64,000 bases of DNA, from NCBI GenBank assembly GCA_035533475.1, contig DATLTS010000041.1, positions 127,070 through 191,069 on the forward strand, in the 5' to 3' direction. The translations under genes were made by a program, and so were the position numbers. Source of the stretch: Mycobacteriales bacterium (lineage in GTDB: Bacteria > Actinomycetota > Actinomycetes > DATLTS01). The notes beneath the pieces are model-generated. The model saw nothing but the letters and a program-made list of their open reading frames with translations, made no database searches and was not told where the DNA came from. Positions 29,201-37,490 of this stretch are shown piece by piece. Positions within the stretch are counted from its first letter, which is position 1, and each line of letters opens with the position of its first letter.

Positions 29201-29737
29201 GCCGACTCCCGCCGCGTCGGAGAGCCGGGCCGCTGTATTCACGGTGTCGCCGATCACGGTGTAGGACAGGTGGGCCTGGATCCCGGCGATGACCTCGCCG
29301 GTGTTCAGACCGACCCGAAGACCGAGTCGACGGCCACCCCCGGACTCCGCCTCCATCAGCCGGCGGATCTCGGTCTGCATCGTGGCCGCCGCACGCACGG
29401 CACGCTCCGCGTCGTCCTCATGAGCGGTCGGAGCGCCGAAGACGGCCATGATGCCGTCTCCGGTCAGCTTGTCGACGTGACCGCCGACTTCGGTCACAGC
29501 GTGGCTCATGGCCGCGAGGGCGCGGTCCGCGACCGCGCCGACCTGTTCCGGATCGAGCTCCTCGGCCCAGGCGGTGAAATCCGAGAGATCGCCGAACAGC
29601 ACCGTCACGAAGCGGCGCTCCGCACTCGCCTCCAGCTCCTCGCTCCGTTCCTGCGGGGAGCCGCAGGCGAAGCAGAACCGGGCCCCCGGCACCAGGGGCG
29701 TTCCGCAGACGATGCAGACCAGCTGGACCGCCGTCAC
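26222..29737 (-). CDS. Class III adenylate/guanylate cyclase domain fused to AAA ATPase and TPR-like repeats
   Basis: A 1171-residue multidomain signalling protein. Order: a zinc-ribbon (C-x2-C ... C-x2-C, residues about 8-26), a class III cyclase domain (about 45-220), an AAA/STAND ATPase with Walker A GEAGVGKTR and Walker B LLLVADDLQWAD, then about 600 residues of helical TPR-like repeats. The cyclase has both metal-binding Asp (FGDLSDFT, GDGIMAVFG) and the transition-state Asn/Arg (VNTAARL), so it may be active. The GTG at 29737 overlaps the stop of the upstream MBL gene (GTGA). No DNA-binding domain is seen. It is convergent with crp, which could respond to its product. Confidence 0.9.
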   Translation of the reverse strand: MTAVQLVCIVCGTPLVPGARFCFACGSPQERSEELEASAERRFVTVLFGDLSDFTAWAEELDPEQVGAVADRALAAMSHAVTEVGGHVDKLTGDGIMAVFGAPTAHEDDAERAVRAAATMQTEIRRLMEAESGGGRRLGLRVGLNTGEVIAGIQAHLSYTVIGDTVNTAARLSDAAGVGRTWAGRETALASLHVASWRALPAVRLKGKREPFEAFELVAIRPPGQTRLGLGAEAPFVGRDAERGVIVGRVMDVIDRGQPVALVVTGEAGVGKTRLVSEVTRFAGELPDLRVLQGRARPYGEGRELSVFVDWLRVACGITDMDSPAEAVARLRRTVTRLADAGPLGLPVAALIDRLLPLIGVEGEPSIPRESAAPGGSGVAGDPIRLSVLRLLAGLAAEGPLLLVADDLQWADAGLLRDLGWVAGKLSGPVIVICVGRSELPAGPEGDWWRTLPNPELIPLLPLDSMAAGRLLRAYLGGAELEPGAQQALLRRAQGNPFFLAELLNLLVDRGLLRRTGASWTLVGELPPDVLPAGVQAVLAARIDALDTATKTVLRDAAVVGPRFALTALLAVDPEAAALVVRSVAELVERGILAPAEDEESGRTYVFSHALTRDVAYAGIPKAERARRHAIAAVWAVANLAAPAAEVDTFVAAHAERAIELATEMGLGPGDPAWRARPSGVRALGRLASAALSREDNVRAERLYTKALGFAEGAGAEGDLLDLQVGRAAARAALHRISDAEADLAGPLESDNLPIRAAALVVLGRLRAQRGHDDAATAAFVSALATASDSGVNRVTAEALRELGLVDYRAGRLPGAEARFGQALDLAERIGDVRGTGWALQHLAWSATTRGDYQLAESMLARAADVFGSLDDSGGLSWCAGTEAFVRLLQGRLHEARELARGLLPLGEAMGERWGVAACLTIDAFAAAELGDLDIARDEAARAHTEFADLADTWGRSMSLAARAFAERGAARPDLAIDLFEQAVGASELGSHPVTGSLALCGIGYCQLDRGDPKAARLAAERAVAMLDGLELEPAALVGTQVLLAQAIRAEGDLAEALRLLADVADVTDEPSLLFPRRQALAHYAGALLEAGDVHPALAVIHRALAVPAEDVRSRVVALRVLAQCLAAAGDPPAARLAARQAEALARSTEQVSERPTTRRLLAGLLAGNGV

Positions 29738-30486
29738 GACCTTCGATGTCCCTCGAGATAGTCCAGTTGCGCGCGCACCGACAGTTCCGCGGCCGGCCAC
29801 AGGCTTGGGTCGACGTCGGCATACACCTGCCGAACGACCGCCGCCGGCTCGCGCACCCCCGCGTCCACTGCCGCCTGCACCTGGGCCAGGCGCTCTGCCC
29901 GGTGGGCCAGGTAGAAGTCGAGCACGGACGCGGCCGATGACACGACCGGCCCGTGCCCCGGCAGCAGCACGTCGACGCCGTCGTCGGCGAGGGCACGCAG
30001 CCGCCGGATCGACCCGAGGTAGTCGCCAAGCCGTCCGTCCGGATAGGCCACGACGCTGGTCCCGCGGCCGAGCACGGTGTCACCGGTGAGTACCGCTCGA
30101 TCCGCTGGTAGCGCGAAACAGAGGGAGTCGGCGGAGTGCCCAGGGGTGGCGATCACCCGCAGCTCCAGTCCATCGACGGCGACGAGGTCGCCCTCGGCCA
30201 GCCCCTCCCCTCCGTAACGGTGCCGCGGGTCGAGGGCGCGGACCGGCGCGCCGGTGATCTCACTGAACCGTCTGGCCCCTCCGGAGTGGTCGGCGTGGCC
30301 GTGGGTGAGCAGGATGGCGGCTATCGGGCCGAACGCGGCCACCCGGGCGAGATGTGCGCCGTCTTCGGGCCCTGGATCGACGACGACCGCGCTGCGGCCG
30401 CCGGGTTCGCGCAGCACCCAGGTGTTCGTACCATCGAGGGTCATCGGTCCCGGGTTCGGGGCGAGAACCCGCTCCGCCCGCAGCAT
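29734..30486 (-). CDS. MBL-fold metallo-hydrolase, LACTB2-like
   Basis: A 250-residue metallo-beta-lactamase fold protein. Zinc ligands: T-H-G-H-A-D-H at about residues 61-67, His in ATPGHSADS, Asp in LTGDTVLG, and His in LLPGHGPV. A C-terminal helical domain (RAERLAQVQAAVDAG ... VRQVYADV) is typical of the LACTB2/Rv3677c group, some of which are endoribonucleases. It is coupled to both neighbours: its ATG overlaps the Nudix stop, and its own stop overlaps the cyclase GTG. Confidence 0.9.
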   Translation of the reverse strand: MLRAERVLAPNPGPMTLDGTNTWVLREPGGRSAVVVDPGPEDGAHLARVAAFGPIAAILLTHGHADHSGGARRFSEITGAPVRALDPRHRYGGEGLAEGDLVAVDGLELRVIATPGHSADSLCFALPADRAVLTGDTVLGRGTSVVAYPDGRLGDYLGSIRRLRALADDGVDVLLPGHGPVVSSAASVLDFYLAHRAERLAQVQAAVDAGVREPAAVVRQVYADVDPSLWPAAELSVRAQLDYLEGHRRS

Positions 30487-31355
30487 CAGGTGCCGTCGTC
30501 CGCGTGCGGAAGCAGCAGCCGGGCGGTGTCAGCATCGACCACGACCTGCGGCAGGCGGGGCCGGACATCGCGGTCGCTCCCGGCCGCGAGGACGTCCGCG
30601 ACCCGGTCGTACGAGGACAGTTCTCGGAGCGTGACCACGGTCGGTGGCAACATGCCAAGGTCACCCTCGAGGTGGCGCGCGACGGCGGTTGCGGGGGCCA
30701 GCCATTGGGCATGGTCGGCCTCCCCACCGACGTCACGGGTGCGCTGGCCGGTCGGCAGCGCCGCGACGAAGAACCGGGTGTCGTATCGCTTCGTCTCGAT
30801 CTCCGGGGTGATCCAATGCGCCCACGGCCGGAGTAGGTCCGCGCGCAGGACGAGCTCGCGGCGCTCCAGGAAGTCGGCGAACGAGAGCGTGCGGTCGACA
30901 AGGGCAGCCCGGTCCGCCTCCCAGTTCGCCCCGCGGGTGTCCTCGACCACGTCGTTTGCCGTGGGTCCAGCCAGTAGAACTCCGGACTCCTCGAAGGTTT
31001 CGCGGACCGCGGCGCAGACCAGGGCCCGGGTGAGGTCGGAATCGGCGCTGAGGATGCGGGCCCATTGATCCGGCGGCGCGCCCGCCCAGTGCCCGTCTGA
31101 CAAGGCCGAGTCCCGCGGATCTACCGTGCCCCCGGGGAAGACGTACATCCCCCCGGCGAAGGCCATGGTTCGGACCCGGCGAAGCAGGTACCCCTCGAGA
31201 CCGGACCCACCGTCACGGAGCAGGACAACCGTGGCCGCGGCCCGCGGGGTGACCGGCATGATCTCTCCGGCGGCGAGTTGCCGCGCCCGGACTAGGAGCT
31301 CGCGGGGAAGCGGCATGCTCGTGGGGAGCCCTGCCACCGGCGGGTCCGCCGACAT
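30486..31355 (-). CDS. Nudix hydrolase
   Basis: A 289-residue Nudix-fold protein. The Nudix helix reads CAAVRETFEESGVLL with the R-E-x2-E-E metal site, and the preceding glycine loop is VFPGGTVDPRDS, separated by a longer than usual insert of about 35 residues. This longer type occurs beside the MBL gene in many actinobacteria. Substrate unknown. Part of a minus-strand series of tightly spaced genes running from the Wbl gene to the cyclase. Confidence 0.85.
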   Translation of the reverse strand: MSADPPVAGLPTSMPLPRELLVRARQLAAGEIMPVTPRAAATVVLLRDGGSGLEGYLLRRVRTMAFAGGMYVFPGGTVDPRDSALSDGHWAGAPPDQWARILSADSDLTRALVCAAVRETFEESGVLLAGPTANDVVEDTRGANWEADRAALVDRTLSFADFLERRELVLRADLLRPWAHWITPEIETKRYDTRFFVAALPTGQRTRDVGGEADHAQWLAPATAVARHLEGDLGMLPPTVVTLRELSSYDRVADVLAAGSDRDVRPRLPQVVVDADTARLLLPHADDGT

Positions 31356-31385
31356 AGCCGCATCGTACGGGGAAGAGCGGACCGG

Positions 31386-31850
31386 CTACCCGGCAACCTC
31401 GACGATGATCTCGACCTCCACCGGTGCATCCATCGGCAACACGGCCATGCCCACCGCGCTGCGAGCGTGCCGGCCGGAATCCCCGAAGACTTCGCCGAGC
31501 AGATCGCTGGCGCCATTGACCACCGTGGCCTGACCGGTGAAACCCGGGGCACTGGCCACGTAGCCGACCACCTTGACGATCCGCTCGACAAGGTCGAGAT
31601 CGCCGATGACCGACTTCACCGCCGCCAACCCGTTGAGGGCGCAGGTCGCGGCCAGATCCCGGGCAGTCGCCTCGTCGAGGTCGGCACCCACCTTCCCGGT
31701 AGCCGACAGCGCACCTTCGACGAGGGGCAACTGGCCCGACGTAAAAACCAGCGACCCCGATCGGACAGCAGGCAGATACGCCGCGACCGGAGCCGCAACC
31801 GACGGCAAGCGGAGGCCGAGGGCGGCCAGCCGGTCCTCGGCCCGGCTCAT
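31386..31850 (-). CDS. RidA (YjgF/YER057c/UK114) family enamine/imine deaminase
   Basis: A 154-residue small trimeric protein. Segments GSLVFTSGQLPLVEG and ARSAVGMAVLPMDAPVEVEIIVEV match RidA, and the Arg in GRHARSAVG corresponds to the substrate-binding Arg105 of E. coli-type RidA. It removes reactive 2-aminoacrylate-type enamines formed by PLP enzymes. Rv3678c occupies the same position in mycobacteria. Its ATG overlaps the stop of the DUF4177 gene (ATGA). Confidence 0.92.
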   Translation of the reverse strand: MSRAEDRLAALGLRLPSVAAPVAAYLPAVRSGSLVFTSGQLPLVEGALSATGKVGADLDEATARDLAATCALNGLAAVKSVIGDLDLVERIVKVVGYVASAPGFTGQATVVNGASDLLGEVFGDSGRHARSAVGMAVLPMDAPVEVEIIVEVAG

Positions 31851-32002
31851 GGCTTCGGCCGCTTGAAATAGGCGACGAGCTGCTCGCCGGAGGGGCCGGG
31901 CACCACGCCCACCAACTCCCAGCCGTCATCCCCCCAGTTATCGAGGATCTGTTTCGTCGCGTGGACCAGCAACGGGACGGTCGCGTACTCCCATTTAGCC
32001 AT
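31847..32002 (-). CDS. DUF4177 small protein
   Basis: A 51-residue protein, starting MAKWEYATVPLLVHATKQIL and ending in AYFKRPKP. It has the W-E-Y and G-D-D-G-W-E-L-V signature of DUF4177, whose function is unknown. ATG at 32002; the stop is embedded in the RidA start codon region (ATGA), so translation is coupled. It falls below most length cut-offs, so it can be missed in annotation. Confidence 0.85.
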   Translation of the reverse strand: MAKWEYATVPLLVHATKQILDNWGDDGWELVGVVPGPSGEQLVAYFKRPKP

Positions 32003-32032
32003 ATCCGGCAGAGTAGCCGGCCGGTCCGGAGC

Positions 32033-32332
32033 TCAGGCCGTCTGGATCCGCCGGCGGCGCAAGATCCGCTTGCGCTCGAGTTCGTTGAGGCCACCCCAGA
32101 TGCCGTGCGGTTCCTCGACGGCGAGGGAGTACTCGAGGCACTCGTCGAGCACTCGGCAGGAGCGGCACAGCGCGCGGGCCGACCCCTCGCGCAGGTCCTT
32201 CTCCGGCTTGCGCTCGAAGTGGCTCGGCGCGAAGAAATACTGCGCGTTCTCGCCCCGGCACTCGGCCATGCTTCGCCACGTGGTGTCGTCGAGCACGACT
32301 CGCTCCGTCCGGCTCCGGGACTCGGTGGGCAT
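32033..32332 (-). CDS. WhiB-like (Wbl) iron-sulphur transcription factor
   Basis: About 99-102 residues. The four cluster cysteines are in A-E-C-R, A-L-C-R-S-C and D-E-C-L, followed by the sigma-interaction turn GIWGG and a basic C-terminus (ERKRILRRRRIQT). Wbl proteins hold a 4Fe-4S cluster and bind the primary sigma factor. It is a different subfamily from the Wbl gene at 34.6 kb and has a longer spacer between the first and second Cys (about 32 residues). A GTG start at 32341 is possible; ATG 32332 has the better ribosome site. It is divergent from the ArsA pair. Confidence 0.9.
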   Translation of the reverse strand: MPTESRSRTERVVLDDTTWRSMAECRGENAQYFFAPSHFERKPEKDLREGSARALCRSCRVLDECLEYSLAVEEPHGIWGGLNELERKRILRRRRIQTA

Positions 32333-32404
32333 CGATCTCACCGCACTGTGTTCGCTGCCGGCGGCAATCTTCCTGCTGGGAAAGTTGGATTCGCCGAGCC
32401 CGGC

Positions 32405-32410
32405 TACGCT
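32405..32410 (+). promoter_or_regulatory. Predicted -10 element for the ArsA operon
   Basis: TACGCT ends 8 bases before the GTG at 32419 and no ribosome site lies between, which suggests a leaderless transcript for the first ArsA-type gene. Prediction only. Confidence 0.4.
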
Positions 32411-32418
32411 CGTTGGTC

Positions 32419-33396
32419 GTGGCCGACTTCCCGGATGTGCGCCTGCACGTGGTCACGGGCAAGGGCGGGACCGGGAAGACGACGGTGGCCGCCGCACTCG
32501 GCCTCGCGCTGGCGGCTGGCGGCCGCATGGTCCTGCTCACCGAGGTCGAGGGCCGGCAGGGAATCGCACAACTGTTCGACTGCCCGCCGCTGCCCTACGA
32601 GGAACGAAAGGTGGCGATCGCACCGCGCGGTGGCGACCTGTACGCCCTCGCCATAGACCCCGAGGCGGCCCTGCTCGAGTATCTCGAGATGTTCTACAAC
32701 CTGCGCCGGGCCGGCGCAGCGCTGAAGCGTCTCGGCGCGATCGACTTCGCGACGACGATCGCACCAGGGATGCGCGACGTGCTCCTCACCGGCAAGGTGA
32801 AGGAGGCAGTGACCCGGAGTCGCCGGGGCGGCCCGCGCTACGACGCCGTCGTCATGGACGCGCCGCCTACCGGTCGGATCGCCCGGTTCCTCAACGTCAA
32901 TACCGAGGTAGCCGGACTGGCCCGGGCCGGACCGATCCGCGCCCAGGCGGACAGCGTGATGGCGCTCCTCCGCTCCCCGGAGACCGCCGTGCACCTGGTC
33001 ACCGTTCTCGAGGAAATGCCGGTGCAGGAAACCATCGACGGTGCGACAGAGTTGACCGCCGTCGGGCTACCGGTGGGAGGCGTTTTCGTCAATATGGTGC
33101 GGCCGCCCATGTTGCCCGCTGCCGAGCTGCGGCGCGCCGCGGCCGGGCGCCTCGGCCGGCCGCGGCTCGCCGCCGGCCTGGTGGCGGCGGGACTGGAAGC
33201 CGACGACGACCTGATCGACGTCCTGGTCGACGAGACGGCCGACCACGCCACGCGGGTCGCCCTCGAGTCGCGGGAACGGGCCGAGCTAGCCGACCTCGAT
33301 CGGCCCCGGTACGAATTGCCGCTCCTCGACGAGGGCATGGATCTCGGTGGGCTATACCGGCTCGCCGCGCTCCTACACGACCAAGGGGCGGCGTGA
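32419..33396 (+). CDS. ArsA/Get3-like ATPase, first of pair
   Basis: About 325-residue P-loop ATPase. The deviant Walker A is GKGGTGKTTVAAA, switch II is in VVMDAPPTGRI, and the C-terminal part is LPLLDEGMDLGGLYRLA. It matches Rv3679 of M. tuberculosis, half of an Anion-transporting-ATPase-like pair encoded between crp and ponA2, reported to form a Get3-like complex. GTG 32419 is favoured (a TTG at 32413 is also in frame). It overlaps the second ATPase by 4 bases. Confidence 0.92.
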   Translation: MADFPDVRLHVVTGKGGTGKTTVAAALGLALAAGGRMVLLTEVEGRQGIAQLFDCPPLPYEERKVAIAPRGGDLYALAIDPEAALLEYLEMFYNLRRAGAALKRLGAIDFATTIAPGMRDVLLTGKVKEAVTRSRRGGPRYDAVVMDAPPTGRIARFLNVNTEVAGLARAGPIRAQADSVMALLRSPETAVHLVTVLEEMPVQETIDGATELTAVGLPVGGVFVNMVRPPMLPAAELRRAAAGRLGRPRLAAGLVAAGLEADDDLIDVLVDETADHATRVALESRERAELADLDRPRYELPLLDEGMDLGGLYRLAALLHDQGAA

Positions 33397-34544
33397 CCGG
33401 ACCGCAGCCGCTCGATGTCGACCGCCTCGTCGACGAGTCACGGATCATCGTCTGCTGCGGCTCAGGCGGCGTCGGCAAGACGACGACCGCGGCGGCGCTC
33501 GCGCTCCGGGCGGCCGAACGAGGCCGGGCGACGGTTGTCCTGACCATTGATCCCGCCCGCCGGCTTGCCCAGTCGCTCGGTCTGGTGGAACTCGACAACA
33601 CCCCCCGCCGGGTGGCCGGTGTAGACGAGAGCGCCGGCGGGTCCCTCGACGCGATGATGCTCGACATGAAACGCACGTTCGACGAGATCGTACTTTCCCA
33701 TGCCGAACCGGAACGGGCCGCCCAGATCCTGGACAACCCGTTCTACAAGGCGCTGTCCTCCAGCTTCTCGGGCACCCAGGAATACATGGCGATGGAGAAG
33801 CTCGGTCAGCTAGCAGCCGATGGCCGCTGGGACGTCATCGTGGTGGACACCCCCCCGAGCCGTTCGGCTCTGGATTTCCTCGACGCGCCACAGCGAATGT
33901 CCACCTTTCTGGACGGACGGATGATCCGGCTGCTGATGGCGCCGGCCAAGGCCGGGGGACGGGCGTACCTGCGGGTCCTCAGCGCCGGGATGGGCATGTT
34001 CACCGGGATCCTCAACAAGATCGTCGGCCAGTCGTTGCTCAGCGATCTCAGTCTTTTCGTGTCCGGGCTCGAGAGCATGTTCGGCGGATTTCGGGAACGT
34101 GCCGAGAAGACCTACCAGCTGCTCAAGCGACGCGGTACGTCGTTCGTCGTCGTCGCGGTGCCCGAGCGGGACGCGCTACGCGAAGCTGCCTACTTCGTCG
34201 AACGGCTCGGCGACGAAGGCATGCCGCTCACGGGCCTCGTGCTCAACCGGGTGCACGCCTCGGGGGGGGAGCGACTGTCCCGGCAGCGCAGCCTCGGCGC
34301 CGCCGAGCTGCTCGACCGGTTGGGGGGGCACCCGGTGGCCGCGGCGGTGCTCCGGCTGCATGCCGAGCGACTCGCGGTCGCCGATCGCGACCAGCGGCTC
34401 CGGGACCGCTTCAGCTCCGCGCATCCCCACGTGGCCGTCGCCTCCGTGCCGGCCTTCGCGGGGGACGTTCACGACCTTGACGGGCTCCGTTCGGTCAGCG
34501 CTGCCCTGGCCGCGGGCAGCCGGCCGGGTGCCACCGCCGGCTGA
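33393..34544 (+). CDS. ArsA/Get3-like ATPase, second of pair
   Basis: A 383-residue partner (Rv3680-like). Walker A is CCGSGGVGKTTTAAA, switch I is in TIDPARRLAQSLG, and switch II is VVDTPPSRSALDFLD. The GTGA overlap with the first ATPase shows coupled synthesis, in agreement with a heteromeric complex. No cysteine pair for arsenite is evident, so arsenic export is unlikely; client-protein or metabolite handling is more plausible. Its end is 25 bases from the convergent WblA gene. Confidence 0.92.
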   Translation: MTGPQPLDVDRLVDESRIIVCCGSGGVGKTTTAAALALRAAERGRATVVLTIDPARRLAQSLGLVELDNTPRRVAGVDESAGGSLDAMMLDMKRTFDEIVLSHAEPERAAQILDNPFYKALSSSFSGTQEYMAMEKLGQLAADGRWDVIVVDTPPSRSALDFLDAPQRMSTFLDGRMIRLLMAPAKAGGRAYLRVLSAGMGMFTGILNKIVGQSLLSDLSLFVSGLESMFGGFRERAEKTYQLLKRRGTSFVVVAVPERDALREAAYFVERLGDEGMPLTGLVLNRVHASGGERLSRQRSLGAAELLDRLGGHPVAAAVLRLHAERLAVADRDQRLRDRFSSAHPHVAVASVPAFAGDVHDLDGLRSVSAALAAGSRPGATAG

Positions 34545-34569
34545 CCTCGCGGCCGGAGCCTTCCCCGGC

Positions 34570-34869
34570 TCAGCTGGCGACCGCGGAGCCCTGAGTCTCG
34601 AATTCGCGGCGGGCCGACTCGAGGAGGCCCCGCCAAGAGGTGACCGAGGGCCGACGGCGGAGCAACGCCCGGCGCTCCCGCTCGGTCATGCCGCCCCAGA
34701 CCCCGAACTCGACCCGGTTGTCCAGCGCGTCAGCCAGACATTCGGTGCGCACCGGACAGCCCAGGCAGACTGCCTTCGCCCGATTCTGGGCCGCGCCCTG
34801 AACGAACAGCTCGTCGGGGCAGGCCTGGCAGCAGGCCGCCGATCTGGTCCAGTCTGACGTCCAGTTCAT
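34570..34869 (-). CDS. wblA: WblA/WhiB4-type iron-sulphur regulator
   Basis: A 99-residue Wbl protein very close to streptomycete WblA and mycobacterial WhiB4: CPDELFVQGAAQNRAKAV, then C-L-G-C-P-V-R-T-E-C, then FGVWGGMTERERRALLRRRP. WblA regulates the shift to sporulation and secondary metabolism in Streptomyces, and WhiB4 is an oxygen-sensitive redox regulator. ATG 34869 follows GGAGACGAG; the frame remains open to 35004, but that part is not conserved. An extra Cys lies next to the first ligand (A-A-C-C). It is divergent from the penicillin-binding protein gene. Confidence 0.95.
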   Translation of the reverse strand: MNWTSDWTRSAACCQACPDELFVQGAAQNRAKAVCLGCPVRTECLADALDNRVEFGVWGGMTERERRALLRRRPSVTSWRGLLESARREFETQGSAVAS

Positions 34870-35078
34870 GGCACTCGTCTCCGGTGTCGTCGGGCCGCGG
34901 GTCCTGGCCGCTCGCAACTTCCGTTCACTGCTGTTCTGGGATAGACGGTAAGAAGCGGACACCAACCCCAACAGACCCCGTTCGTCCCAATCCGTATCCT
35001 CCATTCGGCTGATGCCGTGGCCGGCCCGGTGATATGGCGGGAGGGTCGGAGCGAGTCGGGCCGGCGCGATCGGCCACG

Positions 35079-35084
35079 TACCCT
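35079..35084 (+). promoter_or_regulatory. Predicted -10 element, leaderless start of PBP gene
   Basis: TACCCT lies 6 bases upstream of ATG 35091 with no Shine-Dalgarno in between. The spacing predicts a transcript starting at the A of the start codon. Confidence 0.45.
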
Positions 35085-35090
35085 GTCGGC

Positions 35091-37472
35091 ATGCCCTCCG
35101 GTTCCAGCCGCGAGTTCGGCCATCGCCTAGGCCTATTCGCGGCCGTCAGCGCCGCAGCCGGCCTCGTCGTCGCCGGCGTCCTGCTCCCGGTCGTCGGCGG
35201 TCTCGGGCTCGCCGCGAAGCACGAGATCAGCACCTTCGACAGCCTGCCGAGCGATCTCACCGTGCCACCGCTCCCGCAGGGATCCCGGATCCTCGCCGCG
35301 AACGGTCAGGTGCTCGCGACGTTCTACTCCCAGAACCGGATCCCGGTGACCTTCTCGCAGGTGCCGCCGGTCATGGTGCAGGCGCTGGTCGCCATCGAGG
35401 ACTCGCGGTTCTTCGAGGAGAACGGTTTGGACTTCAAGGGCCTGGTCCGCGCGGCGCTGCGCAACGGGCAGGCGGGCGGGGTCCGTCAGGGTGGCTCCAC
35501 CCTCACCCAGGAGTACGTGAAGAACATCCTCATCGAGGCGGCGCAGACTCCCGCGCAGGCAGCGGCGGCCCAGGCCGACACCCTCGCCCGCAAAGCGCAG
35601 GAGGCGCGCTACGCGATCGCACTCGGCCACCGCCTGACCAAGGATCAGATCCTCGAGGGTTATCTCAACATCGTCTACTTCGGGGACGGGGCCTACGGCA
35701 TCGGCAGTGCGTCCGAGCACTATTTCGGCATCCCGGTGGAGAAGCTCGACCTCCCGCAGGCGGCGCTGCTCGCCGGGTTGCTCCAGGACCCGTCAGCCTA
35801 CGATCCCGCATTGCACCCGGTGCACGCGCGCGCGCGCCGGGACATCGTGCTCGGCCGGATGGCGCAGCTTCACGTCATCAGCGCCGCACAGGCGAGCCAG
35901 GCAATCGCCACGAAGATCCAGCTGCACCTCACCACGCCGGGCAACGGCTGTGTCGGCACCAGCGCGCCGTATTTCTGCGACTACGTCCTCCGGGATCTGT
36001 TGGCCAACCCGGCGTTCGGACCGACCATCCAGGCGCGGAGCAAGCTTCTCGACGAGGGTGGCCTCACCGTCGTCACCACCCTCGACCCGAAGGCGCAGCG
36101 AGCGGCCCAGGGCGCGATCGATGCCAAGGTCCCCTGGACCGGTGAGTTCGGCGCCGCCGAGGCGATGGTCGAGCCCGGGACAGGCGCCATCCGGGCGATG
36201 GTGACGAACGCTCCCTTCGGGGCGAACTCGAAGAAGAACGAGAACTCGGTGAACTGGGCCGCCGACGAGGGCCACGGGGACAGCACCGGTTTCCAATCCG
36301 GGTCGACGTTCAAGGTGTTCATTCTCGCCGCTGCGCTAAAGCAGGGCATCCCGTTGTCGACCTCGATCTACTCGCCAGCGTCGTTCGGCCCGGGCAACCC
36401 GCTGACCGGGTATACCGGGTGTCCCGCCGAGGGCACCGAGTTCGGGTACCCGCAACGGTTGAGCAACGCGGGAGCGAACGAGGCCGGCAAGTTCAACCTG
36501 CTCACGGGGACCTGGGCGTCGGTGAACACCTTCTATGCGCAACTCGAGTTGAGGACGGGGATGTGTGATCCGGCGACCCTCGCCGCCGAGATGGGGGTGC
36601 GGCGGGCCGATGGCACCCCGATCCGCCAGGTTCCGTCCATGGTGCTAGGCGCGAATGAGGTCAGCCCGTTGGACATGGCGGACGCCTACGCGACGATCGC
36701 CGCGCACGGCCTGCACTGCCCGCCGGTCGCCATCACGAAGGTCACCGACCGGTTCGGCCAGCCGGTAGCGCTGAACAATCCGCCATGCAACCAGGTGCTC
36801 GATCCTGGGCTCGCGGACACGGTGACACAGGTGCTCACCGGGGTGCTCGACAACCCGATCGGCACAGCCTATGGGGACGGGCTCGGTGCCCAGCCCGCCG
36901 CCGGGAAGACCGGCACCGTGACCAACTACGACGGTGCCTGGTTCATCGGCTACACGCCGCAGCTCTCGAGCGCCGTGTGGCTCGGCTACCCGCACGGCAC
37001 GCATAGCCTGCGGAACGTCACCATCGGCGGACAGTTCTACAGCCGGGTCTTCGGCGCAACGATCCCGGCACCCATCTGGCAGCAATCCATGCAGGGCGCG
37101 CTCGCCGGCACTCCGGTCGTGGACTTCGCGCCAGCCAACTCGAAGTACTCGCTGGGCTCCACGGCCGCCGTCCCCCGGGTGGCTGGACTGTCCCCCCCGG
37201 CTGCGGAGGCGGCGCTGACTTCGGCCGGCTTTACCCCGCAGCTCTCCGCGCCGGCGGTAGCCGGGACCACGCCGGCCGGCACGGTCGCTCGCACCGACCC
37301 CCCGGCCGGCGCCGTTGTGCCGGTCGGCTCGACGGTCACAATATTCGTGAGCAACGGGCGGGCACCGAAGGCGCCGCCCCCGTCCCCGTCCCCGTCGGCG
37401 ACGCCCTCCGCCCCGCCGCCGGGCTCGCCGCCGCCAACCCCCACCGCGACGCCGAAGCACAAGCCGCACTGA
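35091..37472 (+). CDS. ponA2: Class A penicillin-binding protein (PonA2-like)
   Basis: A 793-residue bifunctional peptidoglycan synthase. It has an N-terminal membrane anchor (about residues 15-40) and a GT51 glycosyltransferase domain with EDSRFFEENGLDFKGLVRA and GGSTLTQEYVKN (catalytic Glu in the first). The transpeptidase domain has the active Ser in SGSTFK, SVN, and KTGTV. One PASTA domain follows (VPRVAGLSPPAAEAALTSAGF), then a Pro/Ser-rich tail. It corresponds to Rv3682 by order. It acts in cell-wall synthesis at the outer face of the membrane. Confidence 0.95.
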   Translation: MPSGSSREFGHRLGLFAAVSAAAGLVVAGVLLPVVGGLGLAAKHEISTFDSLPSDLTVPPLPQGSRILAANGQVLATFYSQNRIPVTFSQVPPVMVQALVAIEDSRFFEENGLDFKGLVRAALRNGQAGGVRQGGSTLTQEYVKNILIEAAQTPAQAAAAQADTLARKAQEARYAIALGHRLTKDQILEGYLNIVYFGDGAYGIGSASEHYFGIPVEKLDLPQAALLAGLLQDPSAYDPALHPVHARARRDIVLGRMAQLHVISAAQASQAIATKIQLHLTTPGNGCVGTSAPYFCDYVLRDLLANPAFGPTIQARSKLLDEGGLTVVTTLDPKAQRAAQGAIDAKVPWTGEFGAAEAMVEPGTGAIRAMVTNAPFGANSKKNENSVNWAADEGHGDSTGFQSGSTFKVFILAAALKQGIPLSTSIYSPASFGPGNPLTGYTGCPAEGTEFGYPQRLSNAGANEAGKFNLLTGTWASVNTFYAQLELRTGMCDPATLAAEMGVRRADGTPIRQVPSMVLGANEVSPLDMADAYATIAAHGLHCPPVAITKVTDRFGQPVALNNPPCNQVLDPGLADTVTQVLTGVLDNPIGTAYGDGLGAQPAAGKTGTVTNYDGAWFIGYTPQLSSAVWLGYPHGTHSLRNVTIGGQFYSRVFGATIPAPIWQQSMQGALAGTPVVDFAPANSKYSLGSTAAVPRVAGLSPPAAEAALTSAGFTPQLSAPAVAGTTPAGTVARTDPPAGAVVPVGSTVTIFVSNGRAPKAPPPSPSPSATPSAPPPGSPPPTPTATPKHKPH

Positions 37473-37490
37473 GGGAGCCGACCCCGGTTG

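Noticed and set aside
26432-29761. Two long plus-strand frames opposite the cyclase gene
   Set aside because: Both mirror codon-position GC bias of the real minus-strand gene and show no motifs.
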